In this document: piece after piece, positions 46,756 through 61,400 of the stretch | Layout of the letters: each line of letters opens with the position of its first letter | How positions within the stretch are numbered: position 1 is the first letter of the stretch | Source: Ascidia mentula | Taxonomy: Eukaryota > Chordata > Ascidiacea > Phlebobranchia > Ascidiidae | Reading direction: 5' to 3' | NCBI GenBank assembly: GCA_947561715.1 | Contig: OX387203.1 | Coordinates: forward strand, 558,001 to 622,000 | Length of the DNA: 64,000 bases | Program-made: the position numbers and the translations under genes | The notes under the pieces: generated by a model | Told to the model about the DNA's origin: nothing | The model's database searches: none | The model's input: the letters and a program-made list of their open reading frames with translations, nothing else

Positions 46756-48571
46756 ATGTGTGGTGGATTTAACTGCTCCAAAAACTCTCTGGCTCTGTTA
46801 AACATCCTTTTTCTGGTAAGTGTGGTTTTATTATGATGTTTTATTTGGTTACTGCAATGTGTTTGTCAGCATCTCAATTTTCTGTAATATTTTCAGCTTG
46901 TTGCATGTGTTCTTATTGGGATGGGTTCTTATGCCAAGGCAGCATCTGTAATAAGCTCATTTGAAATTGCTGGAGGTATTTTATAGCTTTAACCCGATAT
47001 ATCGGTCAGTTTTTACCGTCAATTCACTAAACTTGCTAAAATCACAAACTTAATTGATCGTTTAAAATTAACTTTTAACCAGTGATTATCTCTGGCAAAC
47101 AAAACAATGTAATTTGCCAATGGCATTGTATTTTTAACAGGAATTATTGCGTCAGGATTATTTTTGTTGTTGATCGCATTTCTTGGTCTAGTGGCGGGAG
47201 TAAAGCATCATCAAGTCTTACTTTTCTTTGTATCCTTGTTTAATAATTAATTTACAGCATTAAAAAACCTTACAGCTTACTGTCTCTTTAGTTGTTACCT
47301 AAATATTCTGTGTTGCTCAAATTAATTTACAAACTGTCGCAAATCTTTAATATCAATTTATTTTTGATTATGTTATATGGGAGTAATACTTTCCAAAAGT
47401 TTTGAAACTTGTTTCCTTAACAGTTTCGTTTACAGTATATTGTTGTACTGTTCTTGTTGTTTATCATCCAGTTTTCAGTGTCTATAGCATGTTTGGCAGT
47501 GACAGAAAATCAAGTGGTGAGTGAATAAGTTATATTGTGTTATACTTATAATTAAGCTTTAAATCCATGTTGTAATTAAGGAATTTTGTGTAATTATTAA
47601 AATCTTGGATAATTTTTGCATTGTAATCTTGTATTTTTAATTTTTTGTGATTGATTGTTAGGAGTCGGCCCTTGAGAAAGTTTGGACTGGGGATTCAACA
47701 AATCAGCTAACCAACAAAACGATCAATGATGCACAGCTGTATTTCAAATGTTGTGGTTGGGATTCTGCCAACACTACAGAATGTATTAATGTAAGAGATA
47801 ATATTGGTCAATAACAGCTATGTTTGTATAGAGTTGCTTGAAGTGTACAAAAGTTTGGTAATGTTTTTTTGTCCTAATGTACTTTTTTGTCCCATTTCAC
47901 TGTATAAGGTGGTGAATGTTTTTCAGAATAACATCTGTATACCTCCAATGCCATCTACCACTGCCATGACAACAGATAAACAAGTCACCTGCAGAACATG
48001 CAAAGATGCAATTCCAACCCAAATCAGTCATGCATTGGAGGCAAGTGGGGGAGTTGGTCTTTTCTTCAGCTTTACTGAGGTTTGTTCCATCTGTTGTTTC
48101 ATTTATTTCTAAAACTATATGAGTTTTCTTTTGCTGGCCATCATTTGTGCAGTTGTGAAGAAAAAAGTATTGTAAACAGTAGAAGAAAGAAGGGCAACTT
48201 GGCCAACCCATTGTGTCATTTCCAGTAAATATGCTATGCACTTCCCTGTACGATGCATTTCCACAACTACAATGAAAATGTAGACCTTGCATTTTGTTTC
48301 ACTTCTATTAAGCGTACCAAGTGGCTGCTGTATGCTCCAGTGTATTTTGTTGGGTGGCCCAATATTGTAAGATGACAATATACACTATATTGTGAAAAAG
48401 TGTTTTAAATTTTTTCTGGTGAACTTTATTTTCTTCAATTTGAAGTGAACAGTTTGTTATTCAAGTTGATAGATATTGATTTACTGTTAATTTTAGATGC
48501 TTGGAGTTTGGTTGGCTGTAAGATTTCGAAACCAGAAAGATCCCAAAGCAAATCCCAGTCAGTTTCTGTGA
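46756..48571 (+). CDS. Tetraspanin of the TSPAN13/TSPAN31 type
   Basis: Seven exons (46756-46815, 46897-46975, 47141-47229, 47436-47516, 47662-47790, 47927-48079, 48497-48571) splice in phase to 221 residues; vertebrate TSPAN13 and TSPAN31 have a little over 200. Four membrane segments are evident. MCGGFNCSKN at the start, GVKHHQVLLFF before TM3, QFSVSIACLAV in TM3, KCCGWD (CCG motif, residues 133-135) in the large extracellular loop, and GVGLFFSFTE then LGVWLAVRFRNQKDPKANPS at the end match TSPAN13/31 closely. Such proteins organise membrane microdomains. The loop between the CCG motif and TM4 has extra Cys pairs (CRTCKDA). Which of TSPAN13 or TSPAN31 is the true orthologue cannot be decided here. 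A degenerate tandem copy follows at 50.2 kb. Confidence 0.93.
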
Positions 48572-50156
48572 TTTTATCTGCAGTGGTTAAAGAAGCTGAA
48601 AACATTCTATATTCCACCATGTGAAAATGTAAACACAAAACTGCTTCCGTGTACAGATCTGTATGCAATATAATTGTTGCCTAATCGGCTTTCTGCACAA
48701 GTTTATGTTATTGTGAAGACATTATAATGCAGTATATAAATAATAACCTTAAGGTGCTAAGTGTCCTTTTATTGTGAAGGCATTCTGAAAGCATTTTTTT
48801 CTTTTAGATTTACAACAAGTATACCTAGGCTATGTAAACCCGTCTAGTGTAACTTTATTAAATTTAAACTCCAACCAGCGCTGTGGTTTTCCAGGCATTT
48901 TCGTCATCAGTAGTTACTTCATGCAGTTTTATATATTGTTACTTTGTTTGCTTGCCAACATTGGCACAATGTTTAAAAAATGTGTTTTTTGTGTCAGTTG
49001 AATTACATTATCCAAAGAAAACGGTGAATATTCTTACAATTGTACTTTTTAGCAAGATGAAACTTATGGCAATAATTACAAAAGCTTTTGTTAGTTGCTC
49101 AGTTTTGTGCATTGTGTGAAATTTTGCCTTACTTTTTGACAGACTTTTCATTGAAATATGTTGCACCATTCTGTGATGCATGTAAATATGTTAGTGTAGG
49201 TTTTATTGTTGATGTGCTTTCCAGATGCGGTGTTTATGAGTGTCATAAGCTTTATTTTATGTCCATTTGCGTTTGTACAATTTTAGATGTTGGTACATCC
49301 TTGCATCCAATATATATAAACAATTCAATGCATCTGAAATTAAAGTTATGGCGCAGTTTCAACGGCCGTAGTTCACTTGCCTTTTCTGATACATAACAGC
49401 ATCAGGTAGTAACCACTCAACTGCATGCAATGTTAAAACAGTGAAATCTGTTTGTAGATAACATAGTGGCTGTAATCTTTTACTTTCCGAATATACGTCT
49501 AGTTCGTTTAAACGTGCCTCCAATTAAATGTGGATGAATGTGATGTGTCAGCTTATTTGTGACATGAAATAAGAATATTTGCTAGTTACAACAGAGTCTT
49601 CAATAGTGCCAGCCAAGACGGACGGACGTGGACTTTGTGCCATGGCGTATGCTATGTTTGTTAAAGCTCTTGTTTAAACAGCATAGTTCAACCTACTCTG
49701 CCTTGGCAAGGGACGAGTTGTTGCTGGACGAAATAAAAAACATGCAAGAAAGCTCTTGCAACCACAATTTACTACAAACGTGCCACGTAATCCCGAGGTA
49801 ATTTTATTGCGGACGTAGTTGTCTAATACTGGAGCAAACATCAAATATCAGCATTAGAAAGAACGCGTTGATTTCATAACGCATTATTGTCATCTGAACC
49901 ACGCCAATGCTTCTTGATTTACGAAATGTAAATCAATCCGTTTATTGTGCATGGAACAAAATGCATTCGAAGGACGAATTCAATTAATTTCGCAAATCAA
50001 GGAGCTTGTGTCCAACAGATTAACCGTCTGGGACTTTAACCTGAGGTTAGTGAGTACGTGGAAGGTTGGCAGCAAGCGTTTTGCCAAAGGTCATTCTGAT
50101 GCCTCGACAGGGCAAATTACCCAATCTTATTCATTTAGTTTTTTTACCCCCATCAG
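48572..50156. other. Interval between the tetraspanin gene and its tandem copy
   Basis: No gene is supported. It contains the 3' UTR of the first copy. Short frames such as 49088-49396 lack family features. Confidence 0.4.
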
Positions 50157-52309
50157 CAACAAGGCCATGTAACTACTCCAGACTTTGTTTGATTTTGTTA
50201 AACATCATATTTTTGGTGAGTATAATCTTCAAATAAACACTGAATGCAAACAGTCGCGTTATCAGATATTTTTCTGTAAAATAATGTCAACAACTTACCA
50301 ATAAAGTAGCCTTTTACAGCCCATGGCGTGCATCCTTATTGGAATAGGAGCTTTTGCCAAGGCAGCATCTGTAATCAGCTCATTTGAAATTGCTGGAGGT
50401 ACTTTGTGACTGTAAACTGATATATTGATGTTTAAATCTTCAATTTACCAAACGCTGTTTAAGAAACTCAATTGATCAACAGATAAGCTTCTTGCTTAAA
50501 AAAGATTATGTTACAACAAACTAATTGTAAATGTTTGTTTTTTTTGACAGGAATTATAGCCTCTGGGTCGTTTCTGTTATTGATCGCATTTATTGGGCTG
50601 GCTGGCAGTGGTCTTGAAACCTCAGCGATTCTATCTAATGTTGGTATCCTTTTCAAATTGCCTGGAAATTAATTTTTCAGATGTTTTGATTTAAAACCAA
50701 AGCCAATTCACATTGGAAATGTGTTGCAATCGAACTGTTTAAAAAATACATTTCTTGCCAAGTACATGGGCTTTACTGTTTGTTTTGAAGTTAAATGCCT
50801 AACACAAAACCTTTTTTTTCTGTTTTTCTTTTTGGGCAGTTGGAGAAACCGATAATGCCTTTTTAGGCGAAATATATTTTTCTCAGCAATAATGCATCTG
50901 AGCTGTCGACGGATCGTTTGGTGTTATTTAATATATAATTATATTGATTTGGTGTGGGATCGACAGCCTGCCAGGGGCCGTTGGTTTCAAATTGATCCAG
51001 TTTTTTGCTCATTATTCACCATGAGTTACGTCCAGTAATAAATAAAATTAGTTTTAACCAAAATGTTATGATGGTTTTGAAGTTTTTTGTCCTTAACAGT
51101 TTTGTTTGCAGTATATTTGTTGTACTGTTCTTGTTGTTTATCGTCCAGTTTTCAGTGTCTATAGCATTATTGGCAGTGACAGAAAATCAAGTGGTGAGTG
51201 AATCAGTTGTAATGTGTTATACTTGCATTTGGTCAAAATGTATCACCCAAAGCAACTTTGAAGTTAATGTGTTTGGTAACAAAAACCTTTTCTCCGAGTC
51301 AGCAGGCATTTATTTCAGACTGAATAATTGCTTTGAAATAAAATTAATTGTCATAATTAAGCTTTAAATCCATGTTGTAATTAAGGCATTTTGTGTAAAT
51401 GAAATCTTGGATAATTTTTGCATTGTAATCTTGTATTTTTAATTTTTTGTGATTGATTGTTAGGAGTCGGCCCTTGAGAAAGTTTGGACTGGGGATTCAA
51501 CAAATCAGCTAACCAACAAAACGATCAATGATGCACAGCTGTATTTCAAATGTTGTGGTTGGGATTCTGCCAATACCATTGAATGCATTCATGTAGGGGA
51601 AAAGTTTGTTCAATATGTGTTTGTGTGAAATAGAATTGCCTATAATGTACAATTAATTTGTGGCTATTGCTGACTTGCCACCTGTACTTATTTTGTATCC
51701 CATCATTTACTGTATAAAGTTGCAAAATGTTTTTAGAATAACATCTGTATACCTCCAATGCCATCTACCACTGCCATGACAACAGATTAACAAGTCACCT
51801 GCAGAACATGCAAAGAGGCAATTACCGTCCAAATCATCCACGCATTAGAGAATTGTGGAGCAGTTGGACTCGCCTTCAGCTTTATAGAGGTATGGTGGCA
51901 TTTTATTTCATTTAAGCTCCACCAAAGTTGCACATGCTATATTTGGCTGGCCATTAGGCATACTGTCATGAAGAGTTTAACTAAATAAATAAAATGCATA
52001 CACTGACTGACTGAAATTATCATTAAACCCCCTGTGATTTCCAGTAAACTTCTTTGTTCAGTATGTTTTGCAAATTATTTGCAACCAAAAAGTTTAGACT
52101 AAGCCTCACTTAAGGCTTAATATGTGTAATGGTGAATATAGATTACAGAAACTCAAACATGCTACAATCTCACAATGTGATGTGATGTATGTTTACTTAT
52201 TTCAAGTAATGCAAGATAATTTTAGATTTTTGGAGTTTGGTTGGCTGTAAGATTTAAAAATCAGAAGTATCCCAAACAAGTCCCAGCCACCTTTGGTATT
52301 TTGTTCTGA
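50157..52309 (+). pseudogene. Degenerate tandem duplicate of the tetraspanin gene
   Basis: Counterparts of all seven exons are present in order: about 50157-50215 (CNYSRLCLILLNIIFL, without the initiator MCGG), 50320-50399 (AFAKAASVISSFEIAGG), 50553-50645, 51111-51194, 51465-51595, 51737-51891 and 52226-52309. Defects: no start codon in the aligned first exon, exon 3 four bases longer than in the intact copy (89 to 93 nt) with KHHQVLLFF lost, so the next exon is out of phase, and a TAA stop in exon 6 where the intact copy has AAA (GAT AAA CAA to GAT TAA CAA). Exon 5 and its preceding intron are nearly identical to the functional copy. A truncated transcript cannot be excluded. Confidence 0.85.
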
Positions 52310-53573
52310 AACCATGCTACTCCTGATGAATACACAAAACTGCTCTTATAAAATGATCTGTATGCAGTATAGATGCTTGCCTATATTATAGTAAAGGTGT
52401 TATTACAGTGCAGTATAAAAAATTACCTAAAGGTGCTGGGTGTATTTTGAAAAGTTTTTGCACTTTTTTATACGCTTACACTTCCTTGTCATCTTTGTTC
52501 CAATTTACAACTCTGTTTTTCCAAGTGTTATCATACTTTTTTACTCCATGTCATGTACTATTAAATAGTGTTAGTGTACCTACAAGTCCAGCCCATGTGT
52601 AGGGAAATTTCGGGCTTCGTGTATCAGTTTATTGCAGATTGTGTTAAGTTGACAAGTCTGTTACTACTAATTGATGACCTTTTACATTTCCAAAACAAGT
52701 AATTTTTTCTGTTGCTTTTGTGTATTCTTCCCTGGTGTGGTGTGTACAAGTGTAAATCAAGCAATTGGTTATTTGCATATAATTTTAAATTATATCCTTT
52801 TAAATTATATTTCTCAATATCAGGTAGTGAGTGAATTATCGCAATGTTAAAATGTGACATTACTTCGTAAATGTGTTAGCTGTGGCTTTGATCGTGTACT
52901 GTCCAAAAAAGTTCCTGGTTTGTTTAAATGTGCTTACGTGTAAACATCTGTGCACTATTTATAATATAAGGTGAGAAGAATTTCGGTGTGCAACAGAGTA
53001 TATACCATATTTAACAGAACAAGCCTATGCAAAAACACAACCCAATGGTACTCAACCTGTTATGATTTAATTTGAGCAAAATGCGAAAACTAAAGTTTGT
53101 AAGGAAACATACAAAAACATGGTAATTACAAAAACATGGTAATTACAAAGCCAAATGCCAATTTCCAAAGTTATACTTAGAGAATAAAAAAATGAAAGAG
53201 AGTGTTTGAATGCTGTTTTGGTTGTTATGGACAATTTTTACAGGTTAATGAGAGCCACAAGAATAAGAAAACTGTGTGTAGTCCCCAACAGTGGTGATTG
53301 AGAATCACTGATAAAACATATTTAATGAAATTTCTGCTTTACAGCTCATTGTGGTGTATTTTAGAAAACACACAAAACTGAATAAAGCAACTTGCTATAA
53401 AATCCCAAAATATTTGCAACTCTGTTGGTATACATGATACCATTGTTTGAACAGATAGCAAACCCACTAGTTTGACTCCTTACTTCCAGCCACAGAATAA
53501 GATACAAGAATTTTAAATACTCAACATAACACAAAGTGACACATGCTATGATTGTGGAATAACAGCAAAGAAA
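52310..53573. other. Interval between the tetraspanin pseudogene and NAA38
   Basis: AT-rich, with no gene supported. The right part probably carries the NAA38 3' UTR (minus strand). A short direct repeat (ACAAAAACATGGTAATT) occurs at about 53110-53146. Confidence 0.4.
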
Positions 53574-53837
53574 TTAGTCCATGTCAACTTGCATTGAAAC
53601 AATATACTTTCCTGGCACCATTGCAAGTCCCAGCATGCGTGGATCATCTTTCAAATCCTCAGAATAGTTTAAATATTCCTGCGCTGAACCGAGTATTACA
53701 TTTTGCGCTTGGTCAGTGCACAGAAATTGTCCAACCAACGTCCTTCCATCAGTCATTTTGATGCGCATACTTCGGCTGAGCCATTTGCCCAAAGTTTTTC
53801 TAGGATCAGGGTTTTCAACCCCTGGATCATTCGCCAT
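53574..53837 (-). CDS. NAA38: N-alpha-acetyltransferase 38, NatC auxiliary subunit (LSM domain)
   Basis: A single exon codes 87 residues from MANDPG at 53837. The Sm-like fold is clear: [20 protein letters not shown] (Sm1) then [11 protein letters not shown] and [20 protein letters not shown] (Sm2), the pattern of NAA38/LSMD1. In the NatC complex this subunit joins NAA30 and NAA35, which N-terminally acetylate Met-hydrophobic protein starts. An upstream in-frame Met at 53888 would add 17 residues; the MANDP start is preferred because human NAA38 has a non-conserved N-terminus and the LSM domain is complete without the extension. It is head-to-head with the SAP30-like gene, about 0.7 kb away. 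Confidence 0.92.
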   Translation of the reverse strand: MANDPGVENPDPRKTLGKWLSRSMRIKMTDGRTLVGQFLCTDQAQNVILGSAQEYLNYSEDLKDDPRMLGLAMVPGKYIVSMQVDMD

Positions 53838-54543
53838 GGTGTCGGGATATATGACAAACACAAATATGTTTTCTTGGTTTTGACACACAATTCTTGAAGA
53901 ATTACAATACCATTGCTATGCCATCATGAAAGTCAAATACCACTTACTTAAAATTGATCTTTGATCAACAAACGTTGTTTAAATATGCAAAACAATTGAG
54001 CTTTCAACAGTGCACACTTTTCTGACCTTTCATGCCTTGCCAGAAGGTTGGCCAATTGTAAGTAGTGCCAAGCTACACATGGGTGAGGACAGGAAGGTCA
54101 AAACAGTGCACACTGTCGGCAGCTGTATTATGATAATTTTCTTTTTATATAAAGCAACTTAACTTTGTTGAATTATTAATGACTAGGTTATATATTATAA
54201 AACTGACAAAAAGTTTATAATTTCAAAAACATGAAATAGCTTTTTCCTTTGTTATGAAATTACTTTATTATGCACTAAAATACATTATCAAAGTCAGCAT
54301 AATGTTTTGCATTAACACAGGCAACACATTAACGACAATTTATACAGTAAATCACTTAAAAAATAAAAGTCCCTGTCATTTTCCACAAAAATCACTCTAA
54401 CAAATAATTACCCAAGCATGAAAATTAGCAGAGCCTAAAAATCAGTCAGGCGTTGCACTTGTGTACTTTCGTAAAAGCTGTAAAGATACAGGGATCATCA
54501 TCTGCTTAGTTGTATTGTCATTGTTGACTTAGTATCATTTAAT
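53838..54543. promoter_or_regulatory. Head-to-head interval between NAA38 and SAP30-like
   Basis: About 700 bp separates two divergent start codons, consistent with a shared promoter region. I searched it for an exon coding the SAP30 zinc finger (Cys-rich, HLYICD-like) and saw none. No clear TATA box. Confidence 0.4.
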
Positions 54544-55109
54544 ATGACGCTAGAATACAGTCACAATCAAAGTGGAAAAAAGAGGAAACGTAAGGACAGC
54601 GGAGACCGGGATGGCGTTCATGATTATAGCAACGATGTTGCCTTGGAACAATTGCAAATGAACACATTGAGGTATTACTACTTTGTGCAAAAACCCGACG
54701 TATTTGCGGTTGTTGTGCAAGTTTTGCTGTCATGTTTGTACTAATTCTGGTGTTAAAAATGGCAATTTATATATGCAATGCAAACAAACCATTTGAATTA
54801 TCAACCTTGCGGGTTTCAAATGAATGAGGAAAGTATACGAAGGTTTTTTTGTGTAGGAGATACAAACGATATTACAAACTTCAGACAAGACAAGGTCTCT
54901 CCAAAGGTCAACTTGCTGAAACTGTTGGACGACATTTTCGAAGTATGCGCGTCAATGAAAAAGAAGCCATTGCCTACTTTATTTACATGGTTAAAATGAA
55001 AAGGAATAGGTTGGATAACAAAGAAACTGGTCATGGAAATGGAAACAACAATAACAATGGGCCAGATTCTAACAACAGGGATAGTAAACCTAGAAGTGAA
55101 TATAAATGA
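54544..55109 (+). CDS. SAP30/SAP30L-like Sin3-binding protein lacking the usual zinc finger
   Basis: Two exons (54544-54671, 54857-55109) join within an Arg codon and give 126 residues. The sequence SGKKRKRKDSGD is the basic nuclear-localisation and phosphoinositide-binding tract. LEQLQMNTLRRYKRYYKLQT, GQLAETVGRHFRSMRVNEKE and AIAYFIYMVK form the SAP30 Sin3-binding domain. SAP30 proteins bridge Sin3 and HDAC1/2 in corepressor complexes. Human SAP30L has 183 residues with an N-terminal C2CH zinc finger before the basic tract; none is visible here. The ATG at 54544 follows several stop-free codons and possible acceptor sites (TTAG at 54532), so an upstream exon may be missing from the model. 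The C-terminus carries an Asn-rich tail (GNGNNNNNGPDSNN). Confidence 0.85.
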
Positions 55110-55887
55110 CAATACAGGATTTTCTAAACATTGCACTTGTACTTGTTTGTCCGAAGTGACGAGGTTTTGTCTCCTGGAAAGACACTATTGTTGAGGCAAT
55201 CTTACAATGTAGTTTTGTACGTTACTTGTTTGCTGCTGATTTGTGATGAATACAACACACTTTTATTTGCAAACTATAGTTTTATTTTTAGCAGATACCT
55301 CAGCACATGATGAATTTCAAGATCATCACAAACTTAAATCTATTTTACAGTAAGCTGTAGACAGGGCCACTGGTTGAACCTAACAGGTCTCACCAATGCA
55401 GCTTTGGTGCGACTTGCAACAATCTAATCAGCTAACAAGACTTTGTGCTGACTATACAGGTGCCATCGACCCTTGGCTACCAAACTACGTGTAACCCACC
55501 AAAAATCAAACAAAAGGTATTAGCACTAAAAAACATTATTGGCTCTATTGCACATACATGAAATCTATTTTATAGGTTTTGCAGGGTAATTATTTTCATG
55601 CTTTCAGCTGAACAAAAGTTCATTTAAAGATTCAGTGCAACTGGCTCTCATACATTTCTTTCCCAGTGCGGTGTGCTGACACTTACACTCAATCAAATAA
55701 AGAGTCCACAACCTTTTATTTTTGGCCAACAGTTGTAGTTTTAAATAAATGAACTTTAATTATGATAGAAACAGTTTGAAAAACAAATTTTGCTTGCGAA
55801 ATAGCAATAGTGGAACAACATCGCATTTAACTGAAGGACTCTAGGGCTGTATCTTCATTTTGTTGAATATTTTGGCCAATAATTCCT
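55110..55887. other. Convergent 3' region between SAP30-like and ATP synthase c
   Basis: No gene is visible. It should hold the 3' UTRs of the two flanking genes. Nothing unusual noticed. Confidence 0.45.
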
Positions 55888-57034
<1,147 letters not shown>

Positions 57035-57677
57035 TTTCTAAAAAAATAAATCATCGTTAGTGCAACTCACTGCAATATGTAAATGGTAAACATAAACTGT
57101 CATCATAATATAGGGTAATTATAAAACAAAACTAAATGGTTGGTTTGGTGTTTGTTCGCTTATTAAGCATAATTGCAAGCTTTCTAAACACCTGTTAACG
57201 TAAAGGTTGAATCTTTTGACATTGTTCCCTAACCAATGTACAAGTCACGCACGTTAATTTTTACCCCCAGCACAATACATCGCAGAACAAGAGTTTACAT
57301 TAAACCGGTCTTTATAAAAACTTAAGGAAATTTCTAGGTTACAGTTTTGTTCACCAAACTAAGCATCATCACAATTCCCGCGTGCATTGAGAAATAAAGG
57401 TTTATAAATTGGCATAACATACAGACACAGATGACATTGCGATGCAACGCAAACGTTAAAGAAGCCTTACTGATAACAACATAGGAACAACTGGGCCTAC
57501 CTCCAAACATTTACTCACAAGCACTCAGCAAAAGCTACTACTTACCAATTATTTATAAGAAATCAAATTGTTGGCCAAAAGATCCTGCTCTGTCGGAAAT
57601 GGAATGGATTTGTTTAACAATCAAACCAAGATTCAACAGCAAACTTCGAGCCGGCAAGTTCCAAGGATATTCACATC

Positions 57678-57689
57678 TGCGCATGTGCG
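57678..57689. promoter_or_regulatory. NRF-1-like site upstream of ATP synthase c
   Basis: TGCGCATGTGCG differs at about one position from the palindromic NRF-1 consensus YGCGCAYGCGCR. NRF-1 controls many nuclear genes for mitochondrial proteins, and this one lies just upstream of the putative 5' UTR exon of ATP synthase c. An inverted CCAAT box (ATTGG, 57713-57717) is 24 bp away. Binding is inferred. Confidence 0.5.
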
Positions 57690-57759
57690 AGGTTGACGCG
57701 TCCTTTGTTCTGATTGGTCGAAAAGTCCGGAACTGCCGCAACCGTTAGGAGTGCTCGAA

Positions 57760-58483
57760 GACTTGGACCACGTGAGCTACAATAACCTTAAAAAGTTTGT
57801 TCCATTTTTTATCAGCATGTTGTCTGTATTCAAATTCTTTTAATAGTTAATTACTTGAATTGTTTGGATGTGAAACGATGTTTTGCAAAAACACCAAAAG
57901 ATAAATGAATTTTGCAAACCATACCACGAGGGGGAATTAAGAATAATAATTTCGAATCTTTTGATATAAGCGTTATTGTAGTGCAAAAAAGTTTTATTTA
58001 AATCAACAAAATGTTCGCTATAACGTAAATCGTGTTTTATAAGTGCATAAGGTGTTAAACAACACATTTATTATAGTTGCTGCGTGATAAACCATTCCTA
58101 CCAACAACGAACTTTCTAAAAATGCTAAACAACTCCACATTTTTAATCAAAAAAGATGAGAAAGAACTTTACTTGGCTAAAAACAAAAAATATTAAATGC
58201 AATAATACCCGATGGGTTGTGACGTAACATTACAACCAAATAGGGATTTTCCCTTCCACGCCTGCAGCAATGCTGAAAAGAAAACGTGATGTCATCCAAA
58301 TTAAACTGAAATTACGTACATGTCCGCGTCGTTATGTTTTGCAAACACTAATTAAGCCTGCTCAAATGTAAAGGTTGTTTTATGGCCTAAGGCTGATAGG
58401 TCCACAAAAATAAATCGGGTCTTTTGCGACCGTTGCTTGAACATAGTAGTTTCCATTACTTTTGCGCATGTTCAAGAGGCGAA
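57760..58483. promoter_or_regulatory. Head-to-head interval between ATP synthase c and the fucosyltransferase
   Basis: No gene is visible. The interval separates the two divergent genes. The left end belongs to the ATP synthase c promoter; the right end presumably starts the fucosyltransferase transcript. Confidence 0.4.
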
Positions 58484-61400
58484 ATGAAGAGATTTCAACT
58501 GAATGCTCTCATGGTATGTTGTTTGTGTATTGATTCAGAACACTTTAATCTACAAATAGTATGATATGCACATCCGTATTAGACTGACAACGTTAAAACT
58601 TAGACGTAACATATGTTGTTTTCAGGTTACCATCGTCACTTGTATTTTGGTGGTTGCATTCTTTTCAAGACAGCCCCATGGTAAGAAAAGTGATTCTGAC
58701 ACTCCCCTGATACTGTGGTGGACAAAGGAGCTTTTTCCTCATGTAATAAAGTCAGGTATTGTGGGAAAAAAATGCTATATTTGTAGGTGTACACTATTTG
58801 TAATTAACAGTTGGATTGGAAAGATAAATTTGTTTTTTTTCATGTTGATTATTGCAGGAAATGAAAACGACATTCATGACGTGTACTGTCCAAATTCTGG
58901 TCTAACTTGTCAAACTACCCAAAATCGTGATGTCTTGAATGAAAAAGGCAACAGGCTTATATCAGTATTCTTGTATGGGACTGACTTCAGAGCGTATGAA
59001 GCACCTCTACCAAGAAAACCAAACCATTTGGTATATTCACTTTACAAGTATATAGTTGAATTTTTTTTGTGTCCAGCTTATGTTAAAATCGACATTACTT
59101 TGAATCAAGTTTAAATGTTGTTTTTTTGTATAGTGGGCATTGTTTAATGAAGAATCACCACAGAATAACCACATGCTGTGTCATATGGAGGCACTGAGTG
59201 TGTTCAATTATTCTGCAACTTTCAAGAGAAGTTCAGACTTTCCGCTTACCACCCAACATTTCCCAAACAAGGAATATTTAACTGAAAGAAAGCCAGTTTC
59301 TATCAAGGAAAAGAACAGGTTGGTAAACAACATCATTGATTAATACATATTCTGTTCCACAATTTAGGAGCATTGTTTTAAAGAATATTTTCAATGAGAA
59401 CACAAAGTTTGTCTTTAAAATTCCTTGTGCATATTTATTAAAATAGCTCAAAACTTTTTTATATAAGATTACAATCTTTTTTTGAATTTTATTTGTTCTT
59501 TAGGTTTAGGAGAGAGGGTCTGGCTCCGATTGTTTATCTTCAGTCTCACTGTGATGTCCCATCAGACAGGGATAGGTTTGTGTACAATCTAATGGGAAAT
59601 ATAAGCATAGACTCATATGGAGCTTGCTTACACAACAAAGATTTCGAAGACAAATCAATGACAGATACAAGTAATATGTTGGATGAAAACCTCTATGATC
59701 TGTTGAGTAAGAAATAGTTTTGTTTTTATGTTGTACGAAATTTAATGGTAACAAATATTTTGGTAAAGCAATAATAGAATAATTGCCTTTTCTATGAGAC
59801 ATCAGGCATGTATTGTGGCTGGGTTAAAACATATTATTGTTGAAGGTTTAGATCAAAACATTGAAGTAGCCAAAAGTATTTTCCCTAACACAAAACTGTG
59901 TTTGCTAATTATGTGCAATTATTCCAGATTTAAGTACCACAACTATCAGTGTAGCACACGAGCAATGAAATAACCCATTATTAGAGAAATATGTATGGCT
60001 TGGTTTTAATGACTATGGCGGTGTGTGTTGTGGCCAGGCATGGCTAGATTGTATGCAATTAAATCTGTGTTGCTATTATTACTGAAAACCAATAGTCTTT
60101 GAACATTGTTAATTATGTAGTAATTAAATAATACTTTATAGTTTTACCCTACAACCATTAGCAATTTTATTGTTTGTGTTAAATCAATACAACTATTTGT
60201 ATCCAAATTGTTTTGAGAAGTTTTAATGATTTCTAACTATTTGATAAATCTTTTTTCATATATAAAAATTCACTTTTTCTTGTTCAGGCAAATACAAATT
60301 TCACATTGCTTTTGAGAACTCTATTTGTGATGATTACATAACTGAGAAGATTACAAGAGCTTTTCATGTTGGTTCAGTGCCGATATATAAAGGATCGCCA
60401 ACTGCAAGGGATTGGGCGCCTTCACCTTATTCTGTTATCATGGGTAAGATAGACCATGTTTGTTTGTTAATATTGTTGTTATAAAACTGTGTTTTGGAAC
60501 ATAACTCACAGTTTTGTAAATCTTTATTAAAATCTTATAACTCATATAGCTAATGTAAAATTCAATGACAGGCACTCTTTTTGTTTCACAATCATTCTTT
60601 ATGAACTTTAACCATGTAAAATGGGCTATTTTGTTTGTTCTAAAGTGTTTATTCTGAGTCAAATCCACTTGGTTTAAGGACACAGCAGAATAGCTGTGTT
60701 GTAAAATATACATGAAAACTGAATCTTGCCTTGCACACATTTCAGCTGATGATTTTGAATCACCAGAAAGTTTGGGTGAATTTATTCGACAACTAGACAA
60801 CAACGATGAAGCTTACCTCAAGTACTTGGATTACAAGAACAGTGACGTCATTCCAAACAATTTGCTGAGGGAAACGCTTGAAAATAGAACTTGGACATTG
60901 GATGGAAATGAACATGAGAATTTTGTGGGCGGTTATGAATGTTATCTCTGTGAACAGGTAGATGCTTATTTGTGTGCTTAACCCTGGTTTTAAAACAAAA
61001 ATCGTAGAATTTGTGATATCCTTCTCCTACTTTTCTGATATATTGGCACCTGTAATATTGCCAGGGCAAAACAAAAGCTTGTGTCATGAAAAGTGATTCT
61101 AAACAAGTCCCAATATTTCAAAACATAGCGTAGACAACATGGCATATGTTCAGTATTTTTTTACTACTATTTTACTTTTACTACATGATATCAGAAACAC
61201 AAAAAGCAGATAGAGATAAAAATTTTGTAGAAAGGTTTCTGTAATAGTCCTATTCTAATCATACCCATTTTGGACCTCCTAGGCAGATAATAAGTATTTT
61301 GACCACACCTGTTATTACCATTTCCTCTTAAAGGCTCAGGTGTGCCAGGAGGCTTAATTAAGTGAACAAGTGCATTCTTGCACTAATATGGCTTGACATA

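Noticed and set aside
50157..52309. Second functional tetraspanin gene
   Set aside because: No initiator in exon 1, exon 3 out of phase and a stop in exon 6 make a full-length product impossible.
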